Both the position numbers and the translations under genes were made by a program. Positions 1-7,735 of a stretch of DNA of 49,702 bases are shown in pieces. The notes under the pieces are model-generated. The model did not search any database. It worked only from the letters and a program-made list of their open reading frames with translations, and was not told the origin of the DNA. The DNA is from Anaerolineales bacterium. GTDB lineage: Bacteria > Chloroflexota > Anaerolineae > Anaerolineales > UBA4823. The stretch is from positions 1 through 49,702 of the forward strand of contig PQAL01000025.1 in assembly GCA_003105035.1 (NCBI GenBank), given 5' to 3'. Every line of letters starts with the position of its first letter. The stretch's first letter is position 1.

Positions 1-66
1 GAAAGATCTAGTCTAATTGTGTAAATTTCACTGTGATCGCCTGCTGGCAAGCCTTTCCATCACTGG

Positions 67-726
67 CTAAGCGCTAAAAGCTCTCGATTTGCGAATCACA
101 GTGATGGCTTCCTCGGGCAGAACTGGTGGGGTGACACCCAATGCCCGGCAAGTGAGCAATTTTAATGCGGTGACCTCGATCACCTCCGTGATATCCGCTG
201 CCGACCGTAGATTACAGGCTGCCACCACCAGCCCGTGATTCTGCATCAGTACTGCCGCTTCGTTACCCAGCGCTTCAGCCACTGCGTCTCCGAGTGCAGG
301 GCTGCCCGGCATGATGAAAGGTACCACTGGGATGTCGCCCAGCATGGCTGCTTCGTAGGAGATGGGTAAGAATTTTGTCCCGCTAAGGGCCAGCAAGGTA
401 GCCTGGGGAGCGTGGGTGTGTATCACCGCTTCCACGTCTGGCCTGCTCCGATAAATGGCACAGTGCACCCGGTGCTCACTGGATGGAATGTAACCCGTCT
501 CCGCCTTGACTGTGCCTTCCAGGTCGATGTGCACCAGCATTTGTGCTTGCAAGTGGCCTTTAAATATGGCAGCTGGACTGATCCAGATTTCCTGGGGGTT
601 TTCTTCATTGCGGGCACTGATATTGCCTCCCGTGGCTGTCAACAGACCCAGGTCGTATAACCGTCGGGAGATTTCTACAATCTGCAGGCGTATATCGCTT
701 TGGGTTGCCGGGGTTGGGATCAACAT
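67..726 (-). CDS. Class II aldolase/adducin-family protein
   Basis: Predicted zinc-dependent class II aldolase (fuculose-/ribulose-phosphate aldolase or epimerase type), cytosolic, 219 aa. The family pattern is clear: GGNISAR at 33-39, the acidic residue in PSSEH (E84), the HTH zinc pair at H103 and H105, and a third ligand in MQNHG (H164). The reading frame continues upstream to 900, but the ATG at 726 is preceded by GGAGG at good spacing and the family normally begins about here, so I chose 726. Substrate cannot be read from sequence; the sugar-acid versus sugar-phosphate choice is open. It is transcribed away from the SCP2-MFS genes, and no sugar kinase or isomerase sits beside it. Confidence 0.9.
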   Translation of the reverse strand: MLIPTPATQSDIRLQIVEISRRLYDLGLLTATGGNISARNEENPQEIWISPAAIFKGHLQAQMLVHIDLEGTVKAETGYIPSSEHRVHCAIYRSRPDVEAVIHTHAPQATLLALSGTKFLPISYEAAMLGDIPVVPFIMPGSPALGDAVAEALGNEAAVLMQNHGLVVAACNLRSAADITEVIEVTALKLLTCRALGVTPPVLPEEAITVIRKSRAFSA

Positions 727-775
727 GAGTACCCTCCAGCTTAATTGATGGATAGTTCCAGGCGTTGATATTAAG

Positions 776-781
776 ATTATA
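776..781 (-). promoter_or_regulatory. Candidate -10 box for the aldolase gene
   Basis: On the minus strand TATAAT lies about 50 bases before the ATG at 726. I see no convincing -35 hexamer at 16-18 bp, so this is a weak candidate based on one perfect hexamer. Confidence 0.3.
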
Positions 782-923
782 GTATGAATGCGTAAACACA
801 TAGCGGCCGCCTTATTCTGTTTTATGTTATAGTTTGACAGGCAGCGTTGAGGAGTTCGCCAGACTAGTATGAGGGGTTGGTTGAACCAATCAAGCTGCAA
901 GAATATCGTGGAGGAAAATGAAG

Positions 924-1253
924 ATGGCAGATGTCCAACCTTACCTGCAAAAGATCGTTGACCAGTTCAGTAAGCCCCAGGTGCAAACCAGCTTGAAGGG
1001 TTTCACGCGGGTGATCCTGTTTCGGTTCACAGATACGCGCGAAGACTGGTTGATTCACACTGTGGATGGGAAAGGGGCATCGCTGGAGAAGTCTACCGTT
1101 TCCAATCCAGATCTGGTTGTGACAACCACCACTGAGGTGTTAACCGGGGTGATGGATCGCCGGATCAATGCTATGGCCGCCTATATGGGGCGCAGGATCC
1201 AGGTTAAAGGCCCCATGGAAGACCTGATGAGGTTGCAGAAACTGCTGTTTTAA
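924..1253 (+). CDS. SCP2 sterol-binding domain protein
   Basis: Small (109 aa) single-domain protein of the SCP2/sterol carrier type, which binds lipids or acyl chains in a hydrophobic tunnel. The pattern fits: an initial amphipathic helix, the VILFRFTD and WLIHTVDG strands, then NPDLVVTTT and the closing ITGV-like helix with GRIQVKGPMEDLMRL near the C-terminus. Two in-frame ATGs exist, at 918 and 924. GGAGG at 910-914 is only 3 bases from the first but 9 from the second, so 924 is preferred. The MFS gene follows 26 bp downstream in the same direction. Specific ligand unknown. Confidence 0.85.
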   Translation: MADVQPYLQKIVDQFSKPQVQTSLKGFTRVILFRFTDTREDWLIHTVDGKGASLEKSTVSNPDLVVTTTTEVLTGVMDRRINAMAAYMGRRIQVKGPMEDLMRLQKLLF

Positions 1254-1279
1254 CCTTAACTCAAGCGAGGCATTAGGGG

Positions 1280-2596
1280 ATGGCAGTTATGAAGCGTGCG
1301 GTTGAGAAGAGGTCAGCGAGCTTCTTGCTGGGGATGAACACCCTGATCCTGGGGGCTAACCTGGTGTGGGTGTCGTACAACACGATCCTGCTGCCTACGC
1401 TGGTGGAAAAAGTGGCGAGTGGTAATAAAGCCCTGGTAGTAGGTTTGATTGGTTTTTTTGGCACCCTGCTTGCCCTGCTGGTCAGCATCCTGTGGGGCAT
1501 TCTCAGCGACCATTCCACCAGCCGTTTTGGCAAGCGCAGCCCAGCCATCCTGACCGGAGCGCTGATCGCCCTACCGCTTATTATCTTGCCAACCCTGCTG
1601 CTGGCACCTTCTTTAACAAATACGCTCTTACCCTTTGCCCTGGTGATCATTATCGTCAGCTACTTCGGCATGCAGTTCTCCACCAATATGAGCAATGGTG
1701 CCTGGTGGCCGCTGCTGGTGGATGTTGTGCCCGAGAATCAACGTGGCTTGGCTTCGGGCATTGGGGGATTCTTAACCCTCCTGGGAGCAGCGGCAGGCAT
1801 CCTGGTCGTCACCAGCTTGAACCAGAACGGGCAGACAGCCTGGGCCTTGTGGTTGATCGCCATCGTGTTTACCCTGACGGGGGTGATCAATGTGTGGGTT
1901 ATCAGAGGTAGCGATCATCCCGCTGATAGCACTGAGCGCCTCAACATATGGAATGCCCTCGTGGATATTTTCAACGTGCGCAGGCGTGTGGTGGTGTTTT
2001 TCTGGCTGGTATTGGCCCTGTTGCTGGCCAATATGGGCATCAACAGCCTGCAATTTTATGCCCGCTATTTCTTCCAGGTATATTTTCCTCAGGTCAGCCC
2101 GGATGCAGCTTACCGGGCCATGGGTGGCATTAGCCTGATTGTCACCATGCTGGCTGCCTTACTCTCCGGCCTGCTTTCTGACAAAATCGGTCGGCGGGCA
2201 ATGATCTTATGGGCCATGCTCACCTGTGCCTTGTGTACATTCTTGATGGGCTTTACCAGTAATTTTGCTGCCTTCCTGTTATTGGCTGGTTTACGGGCCG
2301 CTACCACGGGGCCCATCCTGGCCACTGCCCCGGCCCTAGCCAGCGATCTCTCGCCCAAAGACGAGGCTGGGCGCTATATGGCTTATAACAACCTCTCCAC
2401 CGGCTTATCGGGTGGTATTTCCGCCCTGGTATTTGGTATCTTATTAGTCAATATGACCAGGACCACCTTCATGTACCTGTTTGTCATCTCAGCCGCCTTG
2501 TTTCTGGCGGGGGGGCTGGTCTTTTCGTCGTGCGTTTCTCAAAAGAAGCTGGATGAGCAGTTCAAGGCTGCAGAGGAGATCGGAGAGACGATATGA
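1280..2596 (+). CDS. MFS transporter, SLC45/GPH-like
   Basis: Inner-membrane secondary transporter of 438 aa with about 12 hydrophobic segments. After transmembrane segment 2 the loop carries GILSDHSTSRFGKRSP, matching the GxLSDrtxsRfGrRxP signature of the SLC45/glycoside-pentoside-hexuronide branch, whose members move sugars with a cation. A second MFS loop motif (LLSDKIGRRAMIL) lies after the midpoint, as expected for a duplicated 6+6 fold. An alternative ATG at 1289 is possible; both have purine-rich stretches upstream. The stop overlaps the native ATG of the next gene (ATGA at 2593-2596), indicating translational coupling with the PIG-L gene. Substrate unknown. Confidence 0.85.
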   Translation: MAVMKRAVEKRSASFLLGMNTLILGANLVWVSYNTILLPTLVEKVASGNKALVVGLIGFFGTLLALLVSILWGILSDHSTSRFGKRSPAILTGALIALPLIILPTLLLAPSLTNTLLPFALVIIIVSYFGMQFSTNMSNGAWWPLLVDVVPENQRGLASGIGGFLTLLGAAAGILVVTSLNQNGQTAWALWLIAIVFTLTGVINVWVIRGSDHPADSTERLNIWNALVDIFNVRRRVVVFFWLVLALLLANMGINSLQFYARYFFQVYFPQVSPDAAYRAMGGISLIVTMLAALLSGLLSDKIGRRAMILWAMLTCALCTFLMGFTSNFAAFLLLAGLRAATTGPILATAPALASDLSPKDEAGRYMAYNNLSTGLSGGISALVFGILLVNMTRTTFMYLFVISAALFLAGGLVFSSCVSQKKLDEQFKAAEEIGETI

Positions 2597-2610
2597 AAGA
2601 GTAGATCTTC

Positions 2611-3333
2611 GTGGCGCCGCATTTCGACGATATTGTGCTTTCGGCTGGGGGCCTGGTGTGGGAGCTGACCCAACGGGGAGATCGAGTGGAGATCTGGACT
2701 GTTTGTGCCGGCGCTCTGCCCGACGGCAAACCGTTGCCAGATTACGCCAGGATGTTGCACATCTTCTTCGAGCTGGAAGGGAAGGATGTGCCCTATGAAC
2801 GCAGCCTAGAGGATGCCGCTTGCTGCCGGGTGTTGAGAGCTGCCTATCGGCGCTATACCGTGCCGGATTGTATTTACCGCTTCCACCCTGGCACCGATGA
2901 CCCGCTAATCAAATTACCTGATGACATTGAAGCAGAGCCTGAGCCAGAGGAAACTTATATTATCCCAACGGTCACCGATTTTCTGCGTAAGAATTTACCC
3001 TCTGAATGCGAGCTGGTCATCCCGCTCAGCATTGGCCATCATCGCGACCATGTGATCGTGCGCAGGGCTGCCGAAGGATTAAGCATCCCCTTGTGGCACT
3101 ATGTTGATTACCCGTATATCATCCGGGAGCAGGTTGATTTGGCGGAATGGATTCCGGTAGGCGCTGAGCAGTTCTCGTTGGCCGTTTCTCCCGAGGGGTT
3201 ACAAGCCTGGCAGAATGGCATAGCTTGCCATCGCTCACAGATCGTGTTCTTCTGGCCAGACCTGGACGCGATGCGGCTCGGTATTGAAGAGTACGCTAAA
3301 TCAGGTGGGGGTTTTACTCTACGGCGTTTTTAG
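2611..3333 (+). CDS. PIG-L/LmbE-family deacetylase, N-terminus interrupted by a TAG codon
   Basis: Zinc-dependent N-acetylglucosaminyl deacetylase family (GlcNAc-PI deacetylase/LmbE/MshB type). Zinc motif APHFDD is at the extreme N-terminus and the second ligand region GHHRDH near the middle; about 240 aa fits the family. The frame opens at GTG 2611, but the natural start looks like ATG 2593: it overlaps the previous stop, has GGAG 7 bases upstream, and gives Met-Lys-Glu-stop-Ile-Phe-Val-Ala-Pro-His, where Ile-Phe-Val is the family's first strand. The TAG at 2602-2604 therefore interrupts codon 4. Either translation restarts at GTG 2611, losing part of that strand, or this is a point mutation or sequencing error. 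It may deacetylate a sugar imported by the coupled MFS protein (inference). Confidence 0.8.
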   Translation: MAPHFDDIVLSAGGLVWELTQRGDRVEIWTVCAGALPDGKPLPDYARMLHIFFELEGKDVPYERSLEDAACCRVLRAAYRRYTVPDCIYRFHPGTDDPLIKLPDDIEAEPEPEETYIIPTVTDFLRKNLPSECELVIPLSIGHHRDHVIVRRAAEGLSIPLWHYVDYPYIIREQVDLAEWIPVGAEQFSLAVSPEGLQAWQNGIACHRSQIVFFWPDLDAMRLGIEEYAKSGGGFTLRRF

Positions 3334-4560
3334 AGTACCTGCTTCAACCACCTCGTGCCGTTGCGGATCCTTCATCTGGGTAATCACTCCCAGGATGACC
3401 AACAATAAGACCACAGATAGAACCAGTGATGGAGTAAATGTGCCATCTGCGCTCTTCATGGCTTCCATAAGATAGACATAAGCCACGGATACCTGCCCGA
3501 ACCACTGTAATATGCCGGCAGACGTTCCTTCAGGGGCAGGGTAGGTGACCTCAGCCACATATTGCATCCCGATCGGCGCCACGCTGATCAGGAAGAATCC
3601 CAGGAAAAACGCCGATATCAGCAATAACCACATGCTTTGGGCGAAGGTGACTCCGATCAGGCCTGGAATAGCCAGGGCGACTCCCAGGAACATATACCGT
3701 TGGCGCTTATGCTGTTTATCCGAAATGGCCGGGATGACCACCGCACCCAGGATGCCGCCCAGGATCATAATCGCGCCCATCGTACCTGCGTCCGTGGGGG
3801 TAAATCCCCGTGGGCGGATGATGTTCTCAATCCAGGTGCTGATGCCGTTAAACAACCCCAAGCCGACGAAGTAGACGATCACGAACAGCCAAAATGGTAC
3901 TGATCGCACGATCTGCTTCAAGCCGTCCAGCATCAGTGAGCGCACTTCCATTCCTGGCGGGCAAGGTGGGGTGGCTGGATGCTCACGCGAAAGGATGATG
4001 AAGAGCACTGCACTGACCGCTGCCACTGCGCCAAATATGACCTGTACGGTTGGGATCGGCATAGACTCGGTCAGGATGGGTGTGAGCGCCATGCCTACGG
4101 CGGTTCCCAGCAGGTTGGCCAACGTGACCAGCCCAACAGCCGTAGCGCGTTCATTTATAGAAAACCAGTTGGCAGGTACTTTGGTCCACGCATTCATCAA
4201 AAACGGCTGGCCAATTGCAATGCCGATCGTGCTTAGCAAGACCAGGGTATAGTTAGCCCCTACCAGCCCACGGATTAATCCAAACACACCGATAAAAACA
4301 GCTCCGATGCTAACTGCTAAGCGGAAGCCGTACCGATCGATCACCCACGAAACCGGTATGGAAAGCGAGATGACGTAAACGAGCATAAAGGTCATAGCCA
4401 GCAGGCCAATTTGAGTGTCGGTGACACCATAAAAGTCTGCAGCCGGCCCGGTGATGGGCGCATAAGTGATCCACAACATTTGCACAGCTAGGTTGACCAG
4501 CATGAATACCCCCAGCACCACCCAGCGGTAACCATAGACACGGTACGTTTGTTCATTCAT
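3319..4560 (-). CDS. MFS transporter
   Basis: Inner-membrane major facilitator protein, 413 aa, about 12 hydrophobic segments. It carries an MFS A-like loop (SWVIDRYGFRLAV) between segments 2 and 3 and a related loop (PAISDKQHKRQRYMFLG) in the second half. The N-terminus (YGYRWVVLGVFMLVN) resembles the FLVCR/oxalate-formate branch of the superfamily rather than drug exporters; the substrate cannot be inferred. ATG 4560 has GGAG upstream at normal spacing. It converges on the PIG-L gene, and the two 3' ends overlap by 15 bp. The gene stands alone between two convergent or co-directional neighbours. Confidence 0.85.
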   Translation of the reverse strand: MNEQTYRVYGYRWVVLGVFMLVNLAVQMLWITYAPITGPAADFYGVTDTQIGLLAMTFMLVYVISLSIPVSWVIDRYGFRLAVSIGAVFIGVFGLIRGLVGANYTLVLLSTIGIAIGQPFLMNAWTKVPANWFSINERATAVGLVTLANLLGTAVGMALTPILTESMPIPTVQVIFGAVAAVSAVLFIILSREHPATPPCPPGMEVRSLMLDGLKQIVRSVPFWLFVIVYFVGLGLFNGISTWIENIIRPRGFTPTDAGTMGAIMILGGILGAVVIPAISDKQHKRQRYMFLGVALAIPGLIGVTFAQSMWLLLISAFFLGFFLISVAPIGMQYVAEVTYPAPEGTSAGILQWFGQVSVAYVYLMEAMKSADGTFTPSLVLSVVLLLVILGVITQMKDPQRHEVVEAGTLKTP

Positions 4561-4724
4561 GATGACATCTCCGCTATAGCATGCAGGATACGCTTGTGAT
4601 TAAGAAAGATTTCCACGAATAAGCTATTGTATACCCGAGGTAGGAAAATTCCAACCGAATCTCATCCGACATGCTAACAACCGGAATGATTTCTCCCTGT
4701 CTTTCGATGGGTCAATGATGAACC

Positions 4725-5720
4725 TTACGCCAGATAGTCATTTTCTGCCTGGCGTAGATCGTTTAGATGTGCATTGAAATAACCGTCGTTCAGGAAATCG
4801 ATGCCCCAGTCTGGAGAATTTTGGGTGTGCACACCCATGTGCCAGAGGTAGCGGGCACATACAAACAGGGGAATTGCTTCCTCATCCCATTCGTGGAGGT
4901 GACGTGTTTCCTGGTAGCTTTTCAAATAAGGCTGCCATCGGGCTGCCACTGCATCTTCCAGGCGGCAGCACCACAGGAAAACCGCCAGGTCATAAGCCCG
5001 GAAACCGTAACCCCCGCAGTCAAAGTCATAAAAGGTCAGGGTGCCGTCAGGGGTAAGGTTGGCATGGTAACCTTGCAGGTCACCGTGGCATGTGCCTTGC
5101 TCAAGTAGATCTGCCGGCATTGCCAGGATGCGCTGGCGCAGCAATCCGCTGAAGTGCAGCAGGTAGCTCCAGTCATCCGGTCGGTTCACCAGGAACGGCT
5201 GGATATTGCGTATTGGCTGATCGATGAAATGGTCAAGATCCAGGTGGAAGCGCAAGTGTGGGCTGGAAAAATCATCCAGGGCGTTGTGCATGTGTGCCAC
5301 AGCCCGCCCATAACGCTGGGCCTTTTCGGCTGGCTCGTTATCATACGAAATCTCTCCACCAGGTGCTTCTGTAAAGAGCGCCAGGTAGCGCGTGCCTTCT
5401 GGGGCGGGTACTGCGTAGAAATAATGGCCATCCTTGTCAGGGATAGGTTGAATAGCCGGATAACCCTTTCTCTTCAGGTGATTGAGCACATCCAGCTCAT
5501 AGCGAATATCCGCTAATGTTCGCCATTTTGAGCGATATGCCCGCAAGTAATAGGTGATGCCTTTGCTACTCAGGATGCGATAGGTGTGATTGAATCCACC
5601 AGAATAGAATTGGCAGTCTTTCACTACTCCTATTCCAAAGCAGGGCAGGACTTTTTTGACGAGTGCTTCAGGCGCCAGGATGGAGGCGATCGTTGGAAAA
5701 GTGTCTGTGGGTGGTTTCAT
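4725..5720 (-). CDS. Phosphotransferase-fold kinase (APH/SrkA/homoserine-kinase-like)
   Basis: Soluble protein of 331 aa with the aminoglycoside-phosphotransferase/choline-kinase fold. The catalytic loop is CHGDLQGYHAN (H212, D214, N221) followed by the metal-binding YDFD (D232), and the nucleotide-binding region is near GGFNHTYRI (41-49). The CHGDLQGYHAN/DFDCGGYGFRAYDLA combination is typical of the RdoA/SrkA-like stress kinases and homoserine kinase II. The true acceptor (protein or small molecule) cannot be decided. The frame extends to 5771, but ATG 5720 with AGG upstream gives a sensible N-terminus. It sits 17 bp downstream of the next small gene on the same strand, so the two are probably co-transcribed. 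Confidence 0.85.
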   Translation of the reverse strand: MKPPTDTFPTIASILAPEALVKKVLPCFGIGVVKDCQFYSGGFNHTYRILSSKGITYYLRAYRSKWRTLADIRYELDVLNHLKRKGYPAIQPIPDKDGHYFYAVPAPEGTRYLALFTEAPGGEISYDNEPAEKAQRYGRAVAHMHNALDDFSSPHLRFHLDLDHFIDQPIRNIQPFLVNRPDDWSYLLHFSGLLRQRILAMPADLLEQGTCHGDLQGYHANLTPDGTLTFYDFDCGGYGFRAYDLAVFLWCCRLEDAVAARWQPYLKSYQETRHLHEWDEEAIPLFVCARYLWHMGVHTQNSPDWGIDFLNDGYFNAHLNDLRQAENDYLA

Positions 5721-5737
5721 AATATTACCTGTGTTGA

Positions 5738-6070
5738 TTATCGGCACACATGGATGGATTCCAGCACCCACCCACGATCAAATTTTACAAGTTTGATATG
5801 CAGGTAGTGTGTGCGAGGGCCGTGGCCTCCCAGGTGCAACACACTTTCGTGGTCGGGAAAGGAGGTAATACGACCACCATCCAGGAATACGCTCTCCAAC
5901 GTATCGGTTGCCTCGATCTCCCGCAGGGATGCAAAGATGCGTTCTTTCCAAAAACTACTGGTATCTTGGGAAAAGGCCGCATAAAGCGTGCGCGGGTCAT
6001 CCTGTTCCAAGCAGGCACGCATAAACCCGATTGCTTGCTTTGGGTTTGTAAAAAGCGGTTGGGTCGGCAT
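5738..6070 (-). CDS. Hypothetical protein, about 110 aa
   Basis: I do not recognise this family. The product is small, soluble and without a signal peptide. It has an N-terminal amphipathic helix around PKQAIGFMRACLEQDDPRT, a Phe/Trp-rich middle (DTSSFWKERIFASLREIE) and an alternating C-terminal part ending HLGGHGP..YLHIKLVKFDRGWVLESI, which suggests a mixed alpha/beta fold such as an NTF2/SnoaL-like domain (guess). The frame reaches ATG 6124, but ATG 6070 has GAAGAG at about 8 bases and is preferred. It precedes the kinase gene by 17 bp on the same strand, so it is likely the first gene of a two-gene unit. Confidence 0.6.
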   Translation of the reverse strand: MPTQPLFTNPKQAIGFMRACLEQDDPRTLYAAFSQDTSSFWKERIFASLREIEATDTLESVFLDGGRITSFPDHESVLHLGGHGPRTHYLHIKLVKFDRGWVLESIHVCR

Positions 6071-6434
6071 GTTCAGCTCTTCTCGCTGGCGATTATGAGT
6101 GTTAATGGATTTCGTCCTGTTCATACTCTGTTAAAGATTATCGCACATATTTATGAACCCGTTATTGCAGATACCGATGGCAAAAGCTGTCGGAAAGGAG
6201 CCTGCTGGCGAACCTGCTAATACCGATCCAACAGTGTTTTTTTGGTTTGTTCCGTTGATTGAGCACCAGGTGTTCTAATGAATCATTGAAGGTAAAGCAT
6301 GTTTTGTGAGTAGATCGTAGCGCTGATAACACACCTCGGATTGCTCCTAGTATGGGCACCGTCAGGAGAAATAAAAAAAACCTCCTGCACATATTATTCA
6401 TGCAGGAGGGGTTATTTTTATTGAAGTGGAAAGC
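6071..6434. other. Intergenic region with no supported gene
   Basis: Apart from the terminator at 6372-6417 and presumably the promoter of the hypothetical-kinase pair, I see nothing here. A 79-codon minus-strand frame begins inside the terminator hairpin and has no coding signature. Confidence 0.5.
6372..6417 (-). terminator. Rho-independent terminator of the small peptide gene
   Basis: Stem of CCTCCTGCA with TGCAGGAGG around an 11-base loop. Read on the minus strand it ends in eight Ts, directly after the stop of the peptide gene at 6435. The plus strand also has a shorter T-rich tail, so it may work both ways. Confidence 0.85.
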
Positions 6435-6683
6435 TTAAGGGATAACTTGGCAATCATGACGTTCGCAGTAGTCCGAACCAGTGTAATAGTTATCTGGGAC
6501 CGCAGTCGGTGGAACGGGTGGGTGCAGGAAGATGTTGTCAGACCCGGCCAATCTTTCTTCGGACGCAGATTCAACTGAGTTGGCTGCTGGTGCTGATTGG
6601 GCAGAAAAAACTAGCACCGCAAGCAAGACAACTACCAGTAATCCGGCTATAAGCATGATCCTCATCGCAATTTTCTTAGTCAT
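6435..6683 (-). CDS. Small secreted peptide with a two-Cys tail
   Basis: An 82-aa protein with a classical export signal: MTKKIAMRIM, then a long Leu/Val/Ala hydrophobic core to about residue 28 and SAQSAPA as a possible cleavage site. The exported part is short, acidic, then proline-rich (HPPVPPTAVP) and ends YCERHDCQVIP with two cysteines five apart. ATG 6683 has a near-consensus AGGAGGT upstream; an in-frame ATG at 6767 would add 28 residues before the signal and is less likely. The gene is closely followed by a strong terminator, so it is a stand-alone unit. It lies beside a sensor kinase/response regulator pair. I do not recognise the family; peptide signal, bacteriocin-like peptide or cell-wall protein are all possible. 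Confidence 0.7.
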   Translation of the reverse strand: MTKKIAMRIMLIAGLLVVVLLAVLVFSAQSAPAANSVESASEERLAGSDNIFLHPPVPPTAVPDNYYTGSDYCERHDCQVIP

Positions 6684-6861
6684 TTTGACCTCCTTTCTTG
6701 TTGAATTAGGAAAACTATCTTGCAAATACTTTAGTGTGGTCTTGTTGTTTTTTTGCACGCTGCTCATAATTACTCTCTCTATTTGGAACTCCTTTCTCTG
6801 TGGTCTGGCTGAAAGATCCTTTCACTGTTTATTTATTCTGTTCATAGCATAGCGAAAAATG

Positions 6862-6898
6862 ATCGCAAAGCCACGAGCCTTCGTGGGCGATTTTTTTA
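6862..6898. terminator. Bidirectional terminator hairpin
   Basis: ATCGC pairs with GCGAT outside and CCACGA with TCGTGG inside, separated by an AAAG bulge. Seven Ts follow on the plus strand and five on the minus strand. It probably insulates the two-component operon from the peptide gene. Confidence 0.7.
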
Positions 6899-6995
6899 TA
6901 CTGAGGATGTATTTACAAAGATTCCCTGGGGTTAATTGGTTTGCCCAAAAGTAGCATTCACATTAACACATCGTCATACGCTCGAGTTAAACAGA

Positions 6996-7035
6996 GAGGG
7001 GTTGCCAGCCTCAGAAGTATTACCGGCAACCCCTC
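6996..7035. repeat. Perfect 11-bp inverted repeat downstream of the response regulator
   Basis: GAGGGGTTGCC at 6996-7006 and its exact complement at 7025-7035 enclose an 18-base loop. It lies 29 bases past the response-regulator stop. It lacks a T tract, so it may be an mRNA 3'-end stabiliser rather than a terminator. Confidence 0.6.
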
Positions 7036-7063
7036 CAAAGTATTGTTGTATTCTATTAATCCG

Positions 7064-7726
7064 TCATTCCCGGCGGACGATTCCCTCTTGCCAGGCATAC
7101 GCGGCAGCCTGTGTGCGGTCAGCCAAATGTAATTTACTCAGGATATTACTGACATGCCCCTTAACCGTGCCCATGCTGATCACAAGCTCATCAGCAATCC
7201 TTTCGTTTGAATAACCTTTAGCGATCAGCTTAAGCACTTCCATTTCACGCTCAGTTAGTGTAATGAAGGGAGTTGCTTCTTGCGGATCGAGATTACGGAA
7301 TGTTTTGATCACCCGTGCAGCTATCCTGGGGTGTAGGGTGGCGTCTCCGCGCGCTGCCCGGCGGATGGCTTCTGCAAGTTCCGATGCCTTTACGTCTTTA
7401 AGCAGATATGATATTGCCCCTGCTTGAAGCGCAGGAAAAATATATTCGTCTTGATGAAAAGAAGTCAGGATTATGATCTGAGTGCGCGGGCTGATGTCCT
7501 TAACCTTTCGGGTAGCCTCAATCCCATCCATGCCGGGCATGACCAGGTCCATTAAAACCACGTCTGGGACAAGTTCTTGGGCCAGTTTTACAGCCTCTCC
7601 ACCGGTCCCTGCCTGGGCAATAACAGTTATATCAGGTTGGGCTTCCAGGTAGCTGCTAGCCCCCTGGCGCACCATTTCATGGTCGTCTACGATCATCACA
7701 GTGATTACACTCATTGAATCCGCCAT
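7064..7726 (-). CDS. NarL/LuxR-family response regulator
   Basis: DNA-binding response regulator, 220 aa. The receiver domain (about 8-125) has the acidic pair D14/D15, phosphoacceptor D60 in VVLMDLVMPGMDG, the switch T88/S89 region (LTS) and K110. The output domain (about 155-215) is a LuxR-type helix-turn-helix: LTEREMEVLKLIAKGYSNERIA, then GTVKGHVSNILSKL. AAGGAGG precedes ATG 7726. It begins 9 bp after the sensor kinase gene, so the two form one operon and surely one signalling pair. The stimulus is unknown; the adjacent secreted peptide is one candidate ligand or target. Confidence 0.95.
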   Translation of the reverse strand: MADSMSVITVMIVDDHEMVRQGASSYLEAQPDITVIAQAGTGGEAVKLAQELVPDVVLMDLVMPGMDGIEATRKVKDISPRTQIIILTSFHQDEYIFPALQAGAISYLLKDVKASELAEAIRRAARGDATLHPRIAARVIKTFRNLDPQEATPFITLTEREMEVLKLIAKGYSNERIADELVISMGTVKGHVSNILSKLHLADRTQAAAYAWQEGIVRRE

Positions 7727-7735
7727 ACCGCCTCC

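Larger units (their letters stand above)
6684..7063. other. Intergenic region between the two-component operon and the peptide gene
   Basis: About 380 bp without a convincing gene. It holds the 5' leader of the peptide gene (minus strand), a bidirectional terminator at 6862-6898 and a perfect 11-bp inverted repeat at 6996-7035. Short frames here lack ribosome sites and recognisable content. Confidence 0.5.

Noticed and set aside
2602-2604. TAG in the PIG-L gene as pyrrolysine
   Set aside because: No pyl genes or methylamine methyltransferase in the window, and the position is non-catalytic; mutation or error is simpler.
6162-6401. 79-codon minus-strand frame with a hydrophobic start
   Set aside because: Its start codon is inside a terminator stem and no homologous features are seen.
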